NCBI GenBank assembly: GCA_004794785.1
Contig: SJOL01006699.1
Coordinates: 444,825 to 508,824 of the forward strand
DNA length: 64,000 bases
Reading direction: 5' to 3'
Source of the DNA: Opisthorchis felineus
Taxonomy: Eukaryota > Platyhelminthes > Trematoda > Opisthorchiida > Opisthorchiidae
This document shows positions 26,669-37,619 of this stretch, piece by piece. A model generated the notes under the pieces. The model had not been told where the DNA came from. It saw nothing but the letters and a program-made list of their open reading frames with translations, and made no database searches. The position numbers were made by a program, and so were the translations under genes. Position 1 is the first letter of the stretch. Every line of letters starts with the position of its first letter.

Positions 26669-28978
26669 TTGCGCTATTTCCTATTTGATCTCTTTGCGCG
26701 TCTGTGGATGTTACAGGAAAAACATTTTAGCAAGAAATGTCCATTAGCAAGGCACGCTTTGTGTTTCACCATTTTCGGCAATGTATATAAAAATTAAAAC
26801 ATCTTTGATTCCAAACAGAAGGACCACACATACCCACTTACATAAACTAAGCTTATAGAGCGATGGGTTCCAATGAAAATAATAGACTACTGGTTACTGA
26901 TCTTGGAAACCAGGTGACGACCCAGCTGTCTTCAGTAGAACAGTAAGTTTGTGAATAAATCAGTCTAAAAAAGGTGATTATGTGGTCGGTATGTGCTAAA
27001 TCAGATCAGCAACTCAAAACAAAACTAGGTACTTCTACTTCAGAGAAATATAGTACCATACATTGTGAGTAGCTAACACCGTGAGTCTGGTTTATGTCGT
27101 TTTATTGTGTAATCGATATCAAGTAATTGGACTGTTCCATCAAGAAACACCGAAGACCGATCGATTTGCAGCAAGGCCATTATCAGGAATCAGTAATAAT
27201 GAGTGGAGTTCTCCGAACGAAGGGAAGAAATAATATAAAACGCCTATTTACGACAAGAAAATAAGAAACACTGATTTTTGAAATAAACAACCATTTAAAA
27301 AGCTTATCCAATTTTTCAGTCCATTTTGGCTGGTGGATATTTCGCCTATCAAGTAAGATAAACAGAAACCCAAATATGGTTATTTACGTTTATCCATAAG
27401 GCAAGATATTGATCAGGGTAGATGATCAACAACTTCCCAGCGCTCCGTTCTGCTTTTTATTTCGTTATCTGTTTTGTTATCATCCTTTTGTTAATTCTTT
27501 CTTAAGAATATACCGCCGATGTGCATGAAGGCCAGCGTACACGTATGTGACAATTCAGCGGGGCTTACTGGTACGACAAGTAAGGGTCATCCCCGGTAGT
27601 ATGCAAACAGAAAAGGGCCTGCTAGTCAGATATCCAGTGATATTCTCTCTAAATTCGGAATTTGTTGCCTTGAGTGTACCAGAGCATATGTGTATGCAAA
27701 GACGGAAAAAATTTACCATTTGGCAAGGAAGAAGACGAAATAAGAAAAAAGAAAAACACTTTAGCATTCACTGTTTTGCTGAACTGACCAGTTTCCACTA
27801 ACTTGAATAGTACTTACACACTTGAACTAGGCCCCAATCCAGCAAAACTGCAGAAGAACCTTTGTGAGGTCATCAACTCAAGAAAGGATTGTTCATTTTG
27901 CTGAAATGAGACTTCCTTTCAACAACAGCCAAAGGAACTAGCTGGGTTTTTTCGATAAGAGTAGGGAACCAGCTTCACCAAACATTGATAGTTTAAAAAC
28001 GAATGATTAAACACAGCTCAAAATGAGGAAGAAACCAAAGCATACTGTGGACAAAGCGATAAAATGTACTGAAAATATGGAGCTTAGGAAAAGACAAAAC
28101 TTATGTTTATGGATTCAAACATTCTAAATTGTTCTGCAAACGTCACACATTTCGTGTGATAGGCCAAACTACAGTCCACTCTGTTATTTGGTTCGACACA
28201 AGGAAAGCCCGAATAGATTAACCAACGGACTCAGAATCTGCAATCTCCAGGCGTCCCACAGGTCCCTGTAAGCAGGCTACCAAAGCGTACTGGACAAATG
28301 GAACGCAGGAAAAGTTTTGCTTACAGAAAAAAACGTGCGTATGATGTAAGTTTGAACCAGCGAATGTTCACCACTTGTAATCATATTAGGTCTTATCGTA
28401 CTCAGGATATGTTGAAGTGCAGCACGTGAATCAGTGCAGAAATTTGAACAGAAAATCAGTAACTCACGGCCAGTTGGTTTTGTATGAAGATATCCAGACA
28501 GTCTTTGCCAGCGCGACATTCCCAGTAGGTAGTTTTCATGCACGAGAGTGCAAGTTCAAGACAATAGCTCTCGCAGGCAGCGAACAGTTGATTTTCAAGC
28601 AATTTTCCAATCCTGCTACGAATTAGCGATCAAAAAGCACGTGTATTTGTGAACACAAAAATAAACGCTACGGTGCGTCGTATGGAAAGTTGTTCATTTC
28701 ATCTGCACAAACGACTCACTGTGTCTGTCATGCTCTACTAGGTAGGTGCGTGTGTATGTGCGTAGGTGAGTGCACAGACCACCGAGAATTCGTATAGGAG
28801 GCGCGTAGTTTGAGATCACGTTAGTTGATACGCGAAAACAGATCTATTCACTATCACACACCTCGACCTTTTTACACACGAAATAGACCGTTTAACTTTA
28901 ACGTCATTGTATTATACTTGACTGGATGAAGAGTAGGCCGATTCGGAATCCGTTTACGAACAAATGGATAATAATTTG

Positions 28979-29176
28979 ATAATTGATCAGGTGACTTTTG
29001 ATCTGTTCACCGAGCTTGGTAAATGATTTGCAGGCGTTTCGTCACCATTCGAGGAGACACCCATTCGAGACACCCACCCAACAGCGCACTGAAGATGTCT
29101 CCTCGAATGGTGAGGAAACGTCTGAAAATCATATGCCAAGCTCGGCGAACAGATAAACAGCCACCTGATCAATTAC
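28979..29176 (+). mobile_element. Foldback family B, near-complete palindromic element
   Basis: The ends TAATTGATCAGGTG and CACCTGATCAATTA are perfect inverted repeats. The arms continue with CTGTTCACCGAGCTTGG against CCAAGCTCGGCGAACAG, and CACCATTCGAGGAGACA against TGTCTCCTCGAATGGTG. Spacer is roughly 35 bases. Total length about 198 bases, non-coding; the open frame across it is a by-product of the hairpin. It resembles a MITE. Confidence 0.65.
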
Positions 29177-29179
29177 CAG

Positions 29180-32100
29180 CTAACGCACCCACAGCTAACA
29201 ATATTCTAACGCATTACGGATGCCAGTTTATTTTCGCGTGACTAAAAATCATATATGTTTTCACTGGAAATTTCTCTTAAATGCGTGTAAACAATCCAGA
29301 GGGGCAATTCCAAACAGAATTCTTCAATGCACTGCCTAAATGCAGTCTCCCGAAGAAACAGGACAGAGTTTATAAAATGTACGTACTGTAGACTAGCTAT
29401 TTATTCAAAGACAAACTGTCAGCGTGCTCTAATAAATTTCAAAAATGCTTTCCGTACATCCCATATATTCCTAATCACGATTGCGCAAACTCAAATTTGT
29501 GATGTCGTGACCTGCATCATACATAGAAAAGTTCTAATCTCAGACAAGACAAACTACAATAAAAAGTTGGGAAGTTACACTTCCAATGTTGCTTTACATT
29601 TAACGTTCAAAAGAGACCTTGATCTTGACCGAAAAAACTGCCCGCCTTCATAATCTGAAGAACAAGACCCCAAAGAGGACAGATCTCCTTTTTTCTGTAC
29701 CTCAGAAAAGGACCCATAACTGCACCGCCACTTGTGTGTGACCTATTTCGAAGGACATATTTGGGGACAGCCGCTTCACTGACCTCTCAACATTGCGTTG
29801 TCTCTCGCGGTCTAATATAAGAGCACCTCAGGAGCTATCAGGAGCACTCAGGAACTATCAAATGCGAGCTAATAACCTGATTTCGCAGGATCTGCAGTGG
29901 GATTTTTTTTAGCTTATTTTGCTTGGTTGCTTACACTTTCGTTACTTCCATCCCTAAATTCCTTGACGATGTGTGGGTTGATAATTGTTAAGCAGAAGGA
30001 CGTTACTAAATCTGTCCGTGAAATTTATGGTAAATTTACCTAACTTCGCAGCTGGATGGTTTGAGTGCTCTCCCAGTTCCACTAGTCACTAGCTGTCTTG
30101 TCACTGGCTCGCACAATAAACGTTGCTCTTAAACTCCAACTGAAGGAAAGATTTCAGGTATAGGGATCCATGGTTCTGAACAACGTCCATCAGCTCCATT
30201 TGAACAAAACGGCATGCAACTTCACTGTTCTCCACTGTCCCTTCTTCCTAGTCCATCATCTTCGCGAGGGTGAACAAATGATTGCGTTGTGACTGCGCCA
30301 ATCATCAGGCTGTACGAAATTCCTCCATCTTCCTAAAGTTGTTAGAGTTCTGAGCAATATCATCCATTTTAAATGCTGCTAAACTGTCCGATCTACTTTC
30401 ATGATCACTTCAGGAACAAAAAAATATGGGGAAGTAGGAGAGTTGTCCCAGTATATATGTAAATCATAAACTAGTCGGGTTTCTACAGATCACGTCTAAC
30501 AGAAATTAGTTGTGCGAATTTGAATGGAGATTTCGTCCCGTAAGTGACGCCAATCTATGCTGAAAAGCCTAGAAACATTGTACAGCTGTTTCAACTTTAT
30601 TGGGAACCATCAGCAGTGCGCATCCCACGAAACTTCAGGGAGTCTGGAATCCGGCACTTTCCGGCCAGTAGTTTGCTCACGAGCGACCGATTAGCAGTGT
30701 TAACTCACACTTGGACAGGAAGCTAACAAATCTTGCGAGTCAACACAAGTTGACAAATTGCCTGTTCTTTACAGAACCTTGGGAGATCTAGGATGTTCAA
30801 AGAATATAACTGATAATCCTTCACTTCTGCTGATGACGGAGGTCACGTGGACCATTTTATACGCATAAGCTAAGGAACACGTCTACATTTTTCGAAAGGA
30901 ATTTGTCGAAGCACAAACGCGGCTCTTTAGATCAGCTTCATCAATTTCTACAAGTACTCAAATCTCTGACCAATACTACTACATCTGATCTGGAGTCTGG
31001 TGCATAAACTAAAAAGACTGATAGAATTTATTCCTATCTGTCAAAGAGATGCATTCTTTAGGTACATAAGTAGGAATGATAAATACCAATCCGTTTTTGT
31101 GATCACGTTCTACAAAATTAGCACGCCCAATCGATCAGCTATTAGAATTTATACTAATGTGACAGATTCGTTTTGTCCATTGAGGATCCGCAAAATCACA
31201 GAGTAAAATACCTCGCAAGATGGAATGGAGTACAAGATGGATCCCGTTCTGTCGTCGTTTGAACTTGGCATTGACACACTGGTTGCTAAGCCAACTTGTG
31301 AATTCATCCGCCCTAGTCTGCTGACGATGAGACTGAAAAGAATGACTCGGGAACTTAAAGGGTGAATCGCGGGCCTGAGATGTGTATAATAATTGATAGA
31401 TACTCTTATAGATTGCAGATTAAACAGTCTTGTTGCACGCCAGAGAAAAATCAGCGGAATTTTTAATATCTTCAGAGGAATTGTGGACGAAGTCAGTGGG
31501 TAAATGAGGGTTTTGGAATGAGGATTCGTCTGTAGATGAGCTCGTAATCTCAACAGAAGAGTGCACTCGAAGTGAGCCATGCACATTTTTCTTAGAACAA
31601 GGTGGAGCCTAGTTACCCAGGCCGAAGTGGAGGTTGCCATTCGGGGAATCTTATTGAAAACCCAAGTTTACTTTCTATCAGGTGAGACTCCATATGCTAT
31701 CCAAGTCATCTGTTGAGATGAAGTCGATATATGGCCCAAAGAAACAACCAATTCTAAGAACAGCATGTATATCCGCAAGGACGGTACGGTTTTTTCAACT
31801 TCCTCTCGATCTATAATCCTTGATCAGGTACTCTGTTTACAAGCCAACCACATACAACTCGCCATGACACCACGTTGGACATATACGGTTTTTGTTACAA
31901 TTGACCGGCTGACTGGGTTAGAGTTTCTTATTATGTTAGTAACAATGCTGCACGTCGCCGTGAATTACTCATTCATACCTAGCACCATCCTTTGACAGCT
32001 AGACGGTACTGGAAGCATACGAACCGTCCGTGACGTCGCCTGCACCTCAACCGTGAGTAAGTGATTAGGCATTCAAAGTCTTGTTAGGAGGTGACAACGC

Positions 32101-33045
32101 CGAATTTAACTTTTCCCTTTGTCTCTCAACAAGTGGTCCATAGGTTGTCTAACAAATAGGTCGGGATAAAAAGGTGAGTTTTATATCTGGAAAAGTCTGA
32201 ACAAATTTCCGGTCTTTAGCCTATCTGGCGTTGTTGCAGTAGACCCTTCTGAAACTTGTGATGCGATTCGATTGAAAAATCCGATAAAACGAATCGCATA
32301 CGAAGTTTTCTATCCAAGAGGAAAACCAAAAAAATTATAATTTAACCTCCTATTGATTCACTTCTAGGGTAGGGACACCTACAGAGAAACAACACTACGG
32401 AACTCTTTTAGTGACGCACTGAGATGTTAGCATGCAAATTGGCCACAAGGGCTTCAGTACAAAGCCGACACGGTTGTTTTTATTGACTGCCACAACACGG
32501 CCAGGAACATGTTAAAACTACTAAACTGCTCGTTCTTTACACTGATTAAACCCGTGTGCGAATATGGATCCTGTTGATCCACCAACCAACTGAAGGATAA
32601 AACTAGAAAACTCGAGGTTTTCGTTGCTTCATTGGGTTCACTGGCTCCACTCGGGGTTTACATCCTTGTTGAGTGCTAGCCTGGACCCTCGCGGGTACCA
32701 AGGAGCAGCGCTAGTGAATTTCACTGTCCCAAACACTCCAGCGCTGCAGCGTCTCCATATCGACATGCTGACATAAATTATTGCATTACGCCACAACACC
32801 AGCTAAATCTCTAGTAAAACAAGTAACTTGGGTTAGTTAACCCAGGGTGGTTCCGGTTGTTTATGGCATGTGCGACTTAGGACATTGAGCTCGATTAGTG
32901 CAATGTAAGCATGTTATATCAACAGTTTTTTCACATTGTGAGAAACGCATAACAATACGAAACAAGTTGTCTAGTTTTCACACGCTAAATAAGGGTGCCG
33001 ACAACTTGAGCTGACCTAAAGACTTTATGGAGATGGAACGCACAA
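29180..33045. other. Gap with one weak exon candidate
   Basis: At 31219-31362 a plus frame (MEYKMDPVLSSFELGIDTL and onward) ends near a GGGTGAAT donor. It overlaps a 163-codon minus frame, and neither is convincing. Otherwise I see nothing, including polymerase III signals. Confidence 0.35.
29819..29861 (+). repeat. Imperfect tandem duplication
   Basis: A unit of about 20 bases, GAGCACCTCAGGAGCTATCA, is followed at once by GGAGCACTCAGGAACTATCA. It is a local duplication with three differences. Confidence 0.45.
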
Positions 33046-33992
33046 ATGTTTGGAGTAGGTGAGAAGCCTAAACACAAAGAAAATGTCCTAGGGTGGGAAA
33101 AAATGCAAGACTGAAAGTTGGTCAGCGGGTTGAGGTAAAAAAGTAACTATATTCAAACCTATATTTGACAAGCAAACTTTTCTGCGGTTCTCACTCAACA
33201 GTCCTCTCTGTCAGGAGGTTTGTGATTGAAACATGTACTCACTGTGTGACGGTTTTTCCGGATGGTGAATTTGGTCTTGATAGGAAAGATAGCCTTTTCA
33301 TTAAGACGACATACCCAAACCCGTCCACCAACGCATGAAATGAAGAAATGTGTATACATAACTTGTCCATATGATCCCAAATCCATCAAGAACCATCTGC
33401 AAAAGAATTCAGTGAACTCACTCTCCGTCGCTTGTTTGCGTTTCTTATCTCTGAAAAACATCCTAACACTGAACAGATGCTTGTTAAAGCAAAATCAAGA
33501 TTAACCGAAATTTTGTAACTTTGAGCGTTTTAAGAAAATACGTCAGTCCTTGGCTTGCCAGCCCTTCTGCTGGTTTTGAGGTCCGGAAGCTCATCCAAGA
33601 GCGATTGCATGTAACTCATACCTTTGTTTAACTACGACACACGTCCTCAAAGCAAATTTTACTTACTGAGGAATTCGCCTTTATTTTTTTATACCTACCG
33701 TCAGTGTAAACTCTGGCAGCATGTAGCCCAACTAATCTGGTTCTTTTCAAGTCCCCAATGTAAACTGCGGGTCAGCATAAAATTCCGTCACTCGGATCGG
33801 TACAAGGAAGTAACCTCAGTTATCCGGGCGCGGCGAACACTAGTGGACCTATGTAATGAGGTTTGGTGGCCAAGTTCTGTTTGTCGTGTTGGAAAGTATA
33901 AACAAAGCCCTAAAATCCTGCATTTAGATTCTGTAAATCTTTCGGAAAACACGTCACCTAGCGAGAAATATTCAGAGATTCAAACAGAATAG
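33046..33992 (+). CDS. Candidate four-exon gene, about 145 residues, unknown product
   Basis: Possible exons are 33046-33058 (ATG, then donor GTGAGA), 33202-33264 (acceptor CTCACTCAACAG, donor GTGAAT), 33391-33514 (acceptor CATCAAG, donor GTAACT) and 33752-33992 (acceptor TTCTTTTCAAG, ending TAG). Phases agree at each join (1,1,2). The product has a helical stretch ELTLRRLFAFLISEKHP and a basic C-terminal half with RYKEVTSVIRARRTLVDL. Two in-frame TGA codons (33336 and 33378) lie inside the proposed second intron. The tiny first exon and the third acceptor are weak. An overlapping 88-codon minus-strand frame (33195-33461) is treated as a shadow. Confidence 0.3.
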
Positions 33993-36087
33993 ACGTTTGC
34001 CTGTTTTCGTAAGGCGACGGTAAGCCTTCTCCTCATGAAGGGAAATGTTTACAATTTAGAGTTATAGCAGCGTGCACGACGCGTTTTTTCTACAAGTCGT
34101 GGTCTTTCCGAGTGACAAGATACTTCACAAGAAAAGCATGCCCTGGCCACGTATTCTTTACCACAATATTGAGATAGCAGCTTCGACATTGGGCCGGTCG
34201 ACAACTTAAAAGGAACCGAAAAATCCTTTGTTGCAAAACACCTGACAGAGCAGAAAAACTGACAGATTGACTGGTTTTAGAATCATTTATGACATGGTGT
34301 AAAAGTGAAAGCACGTAAAGTAAAAGAACTATCCGGACTACTTAGTGAGATCTCCGGCATAGGAAACAAAAATTTCTCACGAAAGATTTCTTTGCGTATT
34401 TAAAGTTCCGTTTTGTCGTGTTTACTTTAAAATGTCATGCCTAAACATCTGCCTTGGATAGGTAGTCCACAACCACTTTGGATACAAATTCGATCAATTT
34501 CAACCAGTATGCCTGAAAGGACACTCCACATGAGATCCATGAAATGCATGAAATTCCGACGGTTTTTTGTTCTAAATCTAATTGAGGAAAAGACTGGTGC
34601 AGGCAAAGAATATCAGTGTGCAAAAAGGTGCTAGTGTACCGAAAAAAGTAAACGCTGTCGATTTGTCAATCAATTTAACCTACCTAACTATTTTTGCACA
34701 GGAAACAAAATAGCCTTTATTCCGCTCTTAATTAACAGACATAAAGGGCTTCATATGAATATTGGTTGTTTTGCGAGTTTGCACTTACTTCGCGGATCTT
34801 TCAGCGAATATAAGCACCACTAGTAGCAAGATAATCGGCCCTTCACCACCTAAAATCTCAAGAAGAAACTGTACTTTAGTGATGCATCCCGTCTTCCCAA
34901 TTTAGTGATTTGTTCGCCCTTCTAATAGTGATCAGACTGGCCCGTTGTGGTGTTGAATCGTTGTAAAATCAAACCAAAAACGATGTAGATAAAAAACAGC
35001 AGTTTACTTAAAGTATATTTTGTTCCAAATAGTGCGACAACCCAACGAACATTCTCCAAAATGACATTGGGAAAAGACTGGTTTAGAGTTTCTTCTTCTC
35101 AGGCTCTCTCCTGATTTAAAGTAAGCTGAATGCAATTGTTTTAACCCCCAAAACATGGCAAAGTAATGGAGCTGTTTCGCCCTAGACTGACTCTATGGTG
35201 AATCGATCAAAGCTATACACGAACCCGTTGTACAAAACGATGGAGAATGATTCAATTAAGAAACAGGCTGATACCCACAAATCAGTAATATGGAAGTTCC
35301 AGCCGACAGAGTAATCCTGATTCAAGAGTTAAGAACAATGAAAAAACAACGCCTCCACTAGGGCGGTCAGTAAGTTTATCCTGATTCATTGTATCACACG
35401 ATTTTTTTGAGCCCTCCATTGCATTCATTGAAAGATAGGTGAAGATATTTTGCGCAAATCAAGATGTACAACCTGGCTACTCAGAGAGATTGTTACTTGC
35501 GAAGAACTCAGATGCAGGAATATATAATCCATTCAGGCCTAAAGTGATTGTCTGTTGCAAATGACCTTGAAATCGGCCTGTGTTGTTACGGTAGGCCTGT
35601 TTTATTAGGTATTACCTAAGAAAAGGTATGGAGTAAGACCATCCGAGGTGAGAGTTAAATCACCTGTCAACAGTTCCTGCAACTATATCCTCAAAGATCA
35701 CGCTGAAAGGAACCTAAACCCGTTCTGCTTGGTTTATGTTTAATGGCATATTTGAGTAATTTTTAGTATTTCTGGGTGCAGTTGGCTAATGTTGATAAAA
35801 TGTCACATAAAGGCAAAGGTGCAGTCCCAGAATTCACAATAACACCTGACTGCCATACAGACTTGTTCCAAAAAAAACATCAAAAACATTTCGCTTGTAA
35901 GCACCCTACAGCGGATGTCCTTCTGTAGAGCTGACAATCCGCATGTGTTTTGCTAAATGAGACCTCAACCCTTTCAAATTACTGTGAACCTATCTTTTGT
36001 GTGCATACAGCGCTACCTGATTTATTGATCCGTTCAATATGAGAAATGATTGATGCCTTGTAAGCAAAATTACTTGCCAGTACTCAC

Positions 36088-36700
36088 TTTGCACTTGTTT
36101 GAGCAGTCTGGTGTAAGCGCCTTGGTCAACTTGTACCCAATATGGAGGGAGCAGTGCACTTGAACCAACTATGTGCACTGCTGATGAGCTATTGTAAGGA
36201 AAGTCCCTAATCCAGTGCTTGACCCGTCCCCACATTCATGAAATAACCGAAATGAGTGAGGTGGTGCAAGAAGTAATCTCGGGAGAAGTCAAGCTGAGCC
36301 TTAGGTAGCACCAGTTGGTGGATTTTCGATATCCACAGTACAGTAAAAATTACACACTAAATATCTGAACCAGAACTAAAAGAATGGTTGGTTTTTTGAG
36401 AAACTTCCGTCGGTTAGAAATCATTGGATCCAAGTCCGCTGTAATGGAGGTATGCGCAAAACGTGGCCTAAACTTGCAGTGAGTACTTGACTTTGGGGGA
36501 GATTTGGATCTATCAGAATCCGTGGGATGATAAGCATTCATTGAAATTTTTCGAGCAAAGTTGTTATAGGCAGCAAAACGTTTCTGGTATAATGAATTCG
36601 GAAGATAAGGTTTTGGTTAAATCGCTGCGTGGAGATTGCAGTTTGAGAGATTGAGCGATAATCCGATTCTCCTTCGAGGTCAGAAGAACAAACCTGAAAA
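36088..36700 (-). CDS. Minus-strand coding exons with a possible membrane segment, unidentified
   Basis: Exon 36180-36088 (93 nt, phase 1 to 1) lies between TAGCTCATCAG and a perfect donor GTGAGT. It encodes SSALLPPYWVQVDQGAYTRL and neighbours. Upstream, a frame open from about 36610 to 36350 begins near the acceptor TTCATTATACCAG and includes NAYHPTDSDRSKSPPKS and, at its end, the hydrophobic PTILLVLVQIF. A phase-1 donor (GTGTGT) at its end would place a hydrophobic segment just before the PPYW motif, as in claudin-like four-helix membrane proteins. A stronger acceptor (CCCCTTTCTTTTCAG, near 36694) opens a different frame that ends in TGA. The model is therefore unresolved. Confidence 0.32.
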
Positions 36701-36949
36701 GAAAGGGGAAAAGTTAAAAAGATATATGCAGTTATAAGACTGAGGATATGACGATGCTAACTAAACAGATTAGTTAGCCTTAAACACGTCCTAGTTGGTT
36801 GAATCAGGGCAGATCATGGGATAACTGAGCATTGGATATGCGAATATTTGTGGTGGGGTGGCCGTCAGCATTAATGTTGCGAGCATCATCACGTAAGACT
36901 GATAACAAGAACCAGGACGACGACCGAAGAGAAAATTCTGTACATTCAG

Positions 36950-37608
36950 GTTAATACGACATGGAGAAGGTTTGTTCGTGACAAGGATGGAAAAATTCCG
37001 CCTCTGAAGAAAGGAACCATTATTGATGCCTTCGAGAATTTTGTGACCAGCCACTGGCGCGTGCAGTGAAACCTCTTTTATATAGATGGAGAACAAAGGG
37101 GGACAAAGTTGCTAGGTACAGAACAATGGAATTGGTTGGAAGAAGGAAAAAGTTGTGTCCTGCTAGTGAGGTAATCGAGTGACTCATCGACAATGGTGTG
37201 GTCGAAACTGGCGTCAAAATGAGGTTTCAGTGGATAACCTCTGTCGAGCCTCCGGGAACATCTATGTGGTTAGTGTATGGTTTCTGTCAGTTCATGAGGC
37301 GATGGAATACACAGCAAGTACAACACCGCGGATGTCCTTCAAACGCACTGAAAGTTGTCGTCGGCATCGTGTTTTATGAACTGATGGTTTACCAGATGAT
37401 AAGACGGTTTCCAAAAATGTGCAGCTAAGAGACAGGCACACTTTGGCATTGCGGCATGTTTGGCCAATAGAAATTCGAGTTCAAGTGGGTAGAAAAGAGG
37501 TTCCGCAGTGAATGTGGTAGTTCAGCGAAAGACACGCCCGAATTCAAAGGCCCTGCTTTCAGTGACTCAGAGTGCTGAGGATACAGATATCGACAGTGCT
37601 TTAATCAG
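36950..37608 (+). CDS. Plus-strand coding-like blocks, unidentified
   Basis: After CTGTACATTCAG at 36949 a 39-codon frame, open in total from 36875, encodes TWRRFVRDKDGKIPPLKKG and ends in TGA at 37069. Further on, 37240-37376 is open in two frames. A 46-nt segment, 37563-37608, sits between CCCTGCTTTCAG and the donor GTGTGC and encodes TQSAEDTDIDSALI. These pieces do not join into one frame. They could be exons of a host gene or a decayed mobile element; the mixture of open frames and internal stops makes a relic at least as likely. Confidence 0.22.
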
Positions 37609-37619
37609 GTGTGCAACCG

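Larger units (their letters stand above)
21320..28978. other. Long repeat-bearing gap without a supportable gene
   Basis: Apart from the family A pieces at 22.5 and 26.5 kb this is AT-rich sequence with only short chance frames. Two similar segments, near 21.42-21.47 and 21.77-21.82 kb, share ACTCCT...CACTC(G/A)GCC-type words and may be a diverged duplication. Confidence 0.4.

Noticed and set aside
29023..29241. Plus-strand frame with RRFVTIRGD and CQARRTDKQ segments
   Set aside because: It is the translation of the family B hairpin and its flank; the arms of a palindrome naturally stay open in related frames.
31149..31640. 163-codon open frame on the minus strand, the second longest in the window
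   Set aside because: One frame of this length is expected by chance in 64 kb on six frames at this composition. It has no domain, and its opposite strand has an equally protein-like frame.
33336..33380. TGA read as tryptophan, suggesting a mitochondrial insert
   Set aside because: The flanking translation does not resemble any mitochondrial protein, and splicing offers a simpler explanation.
33195..33461. 88-codon minus frame
   Set aside because: It overlaps the plus-strand four-exon model, has no good splice sites, and its composition (many Phe, Arg, Lys) looks like a shadow.
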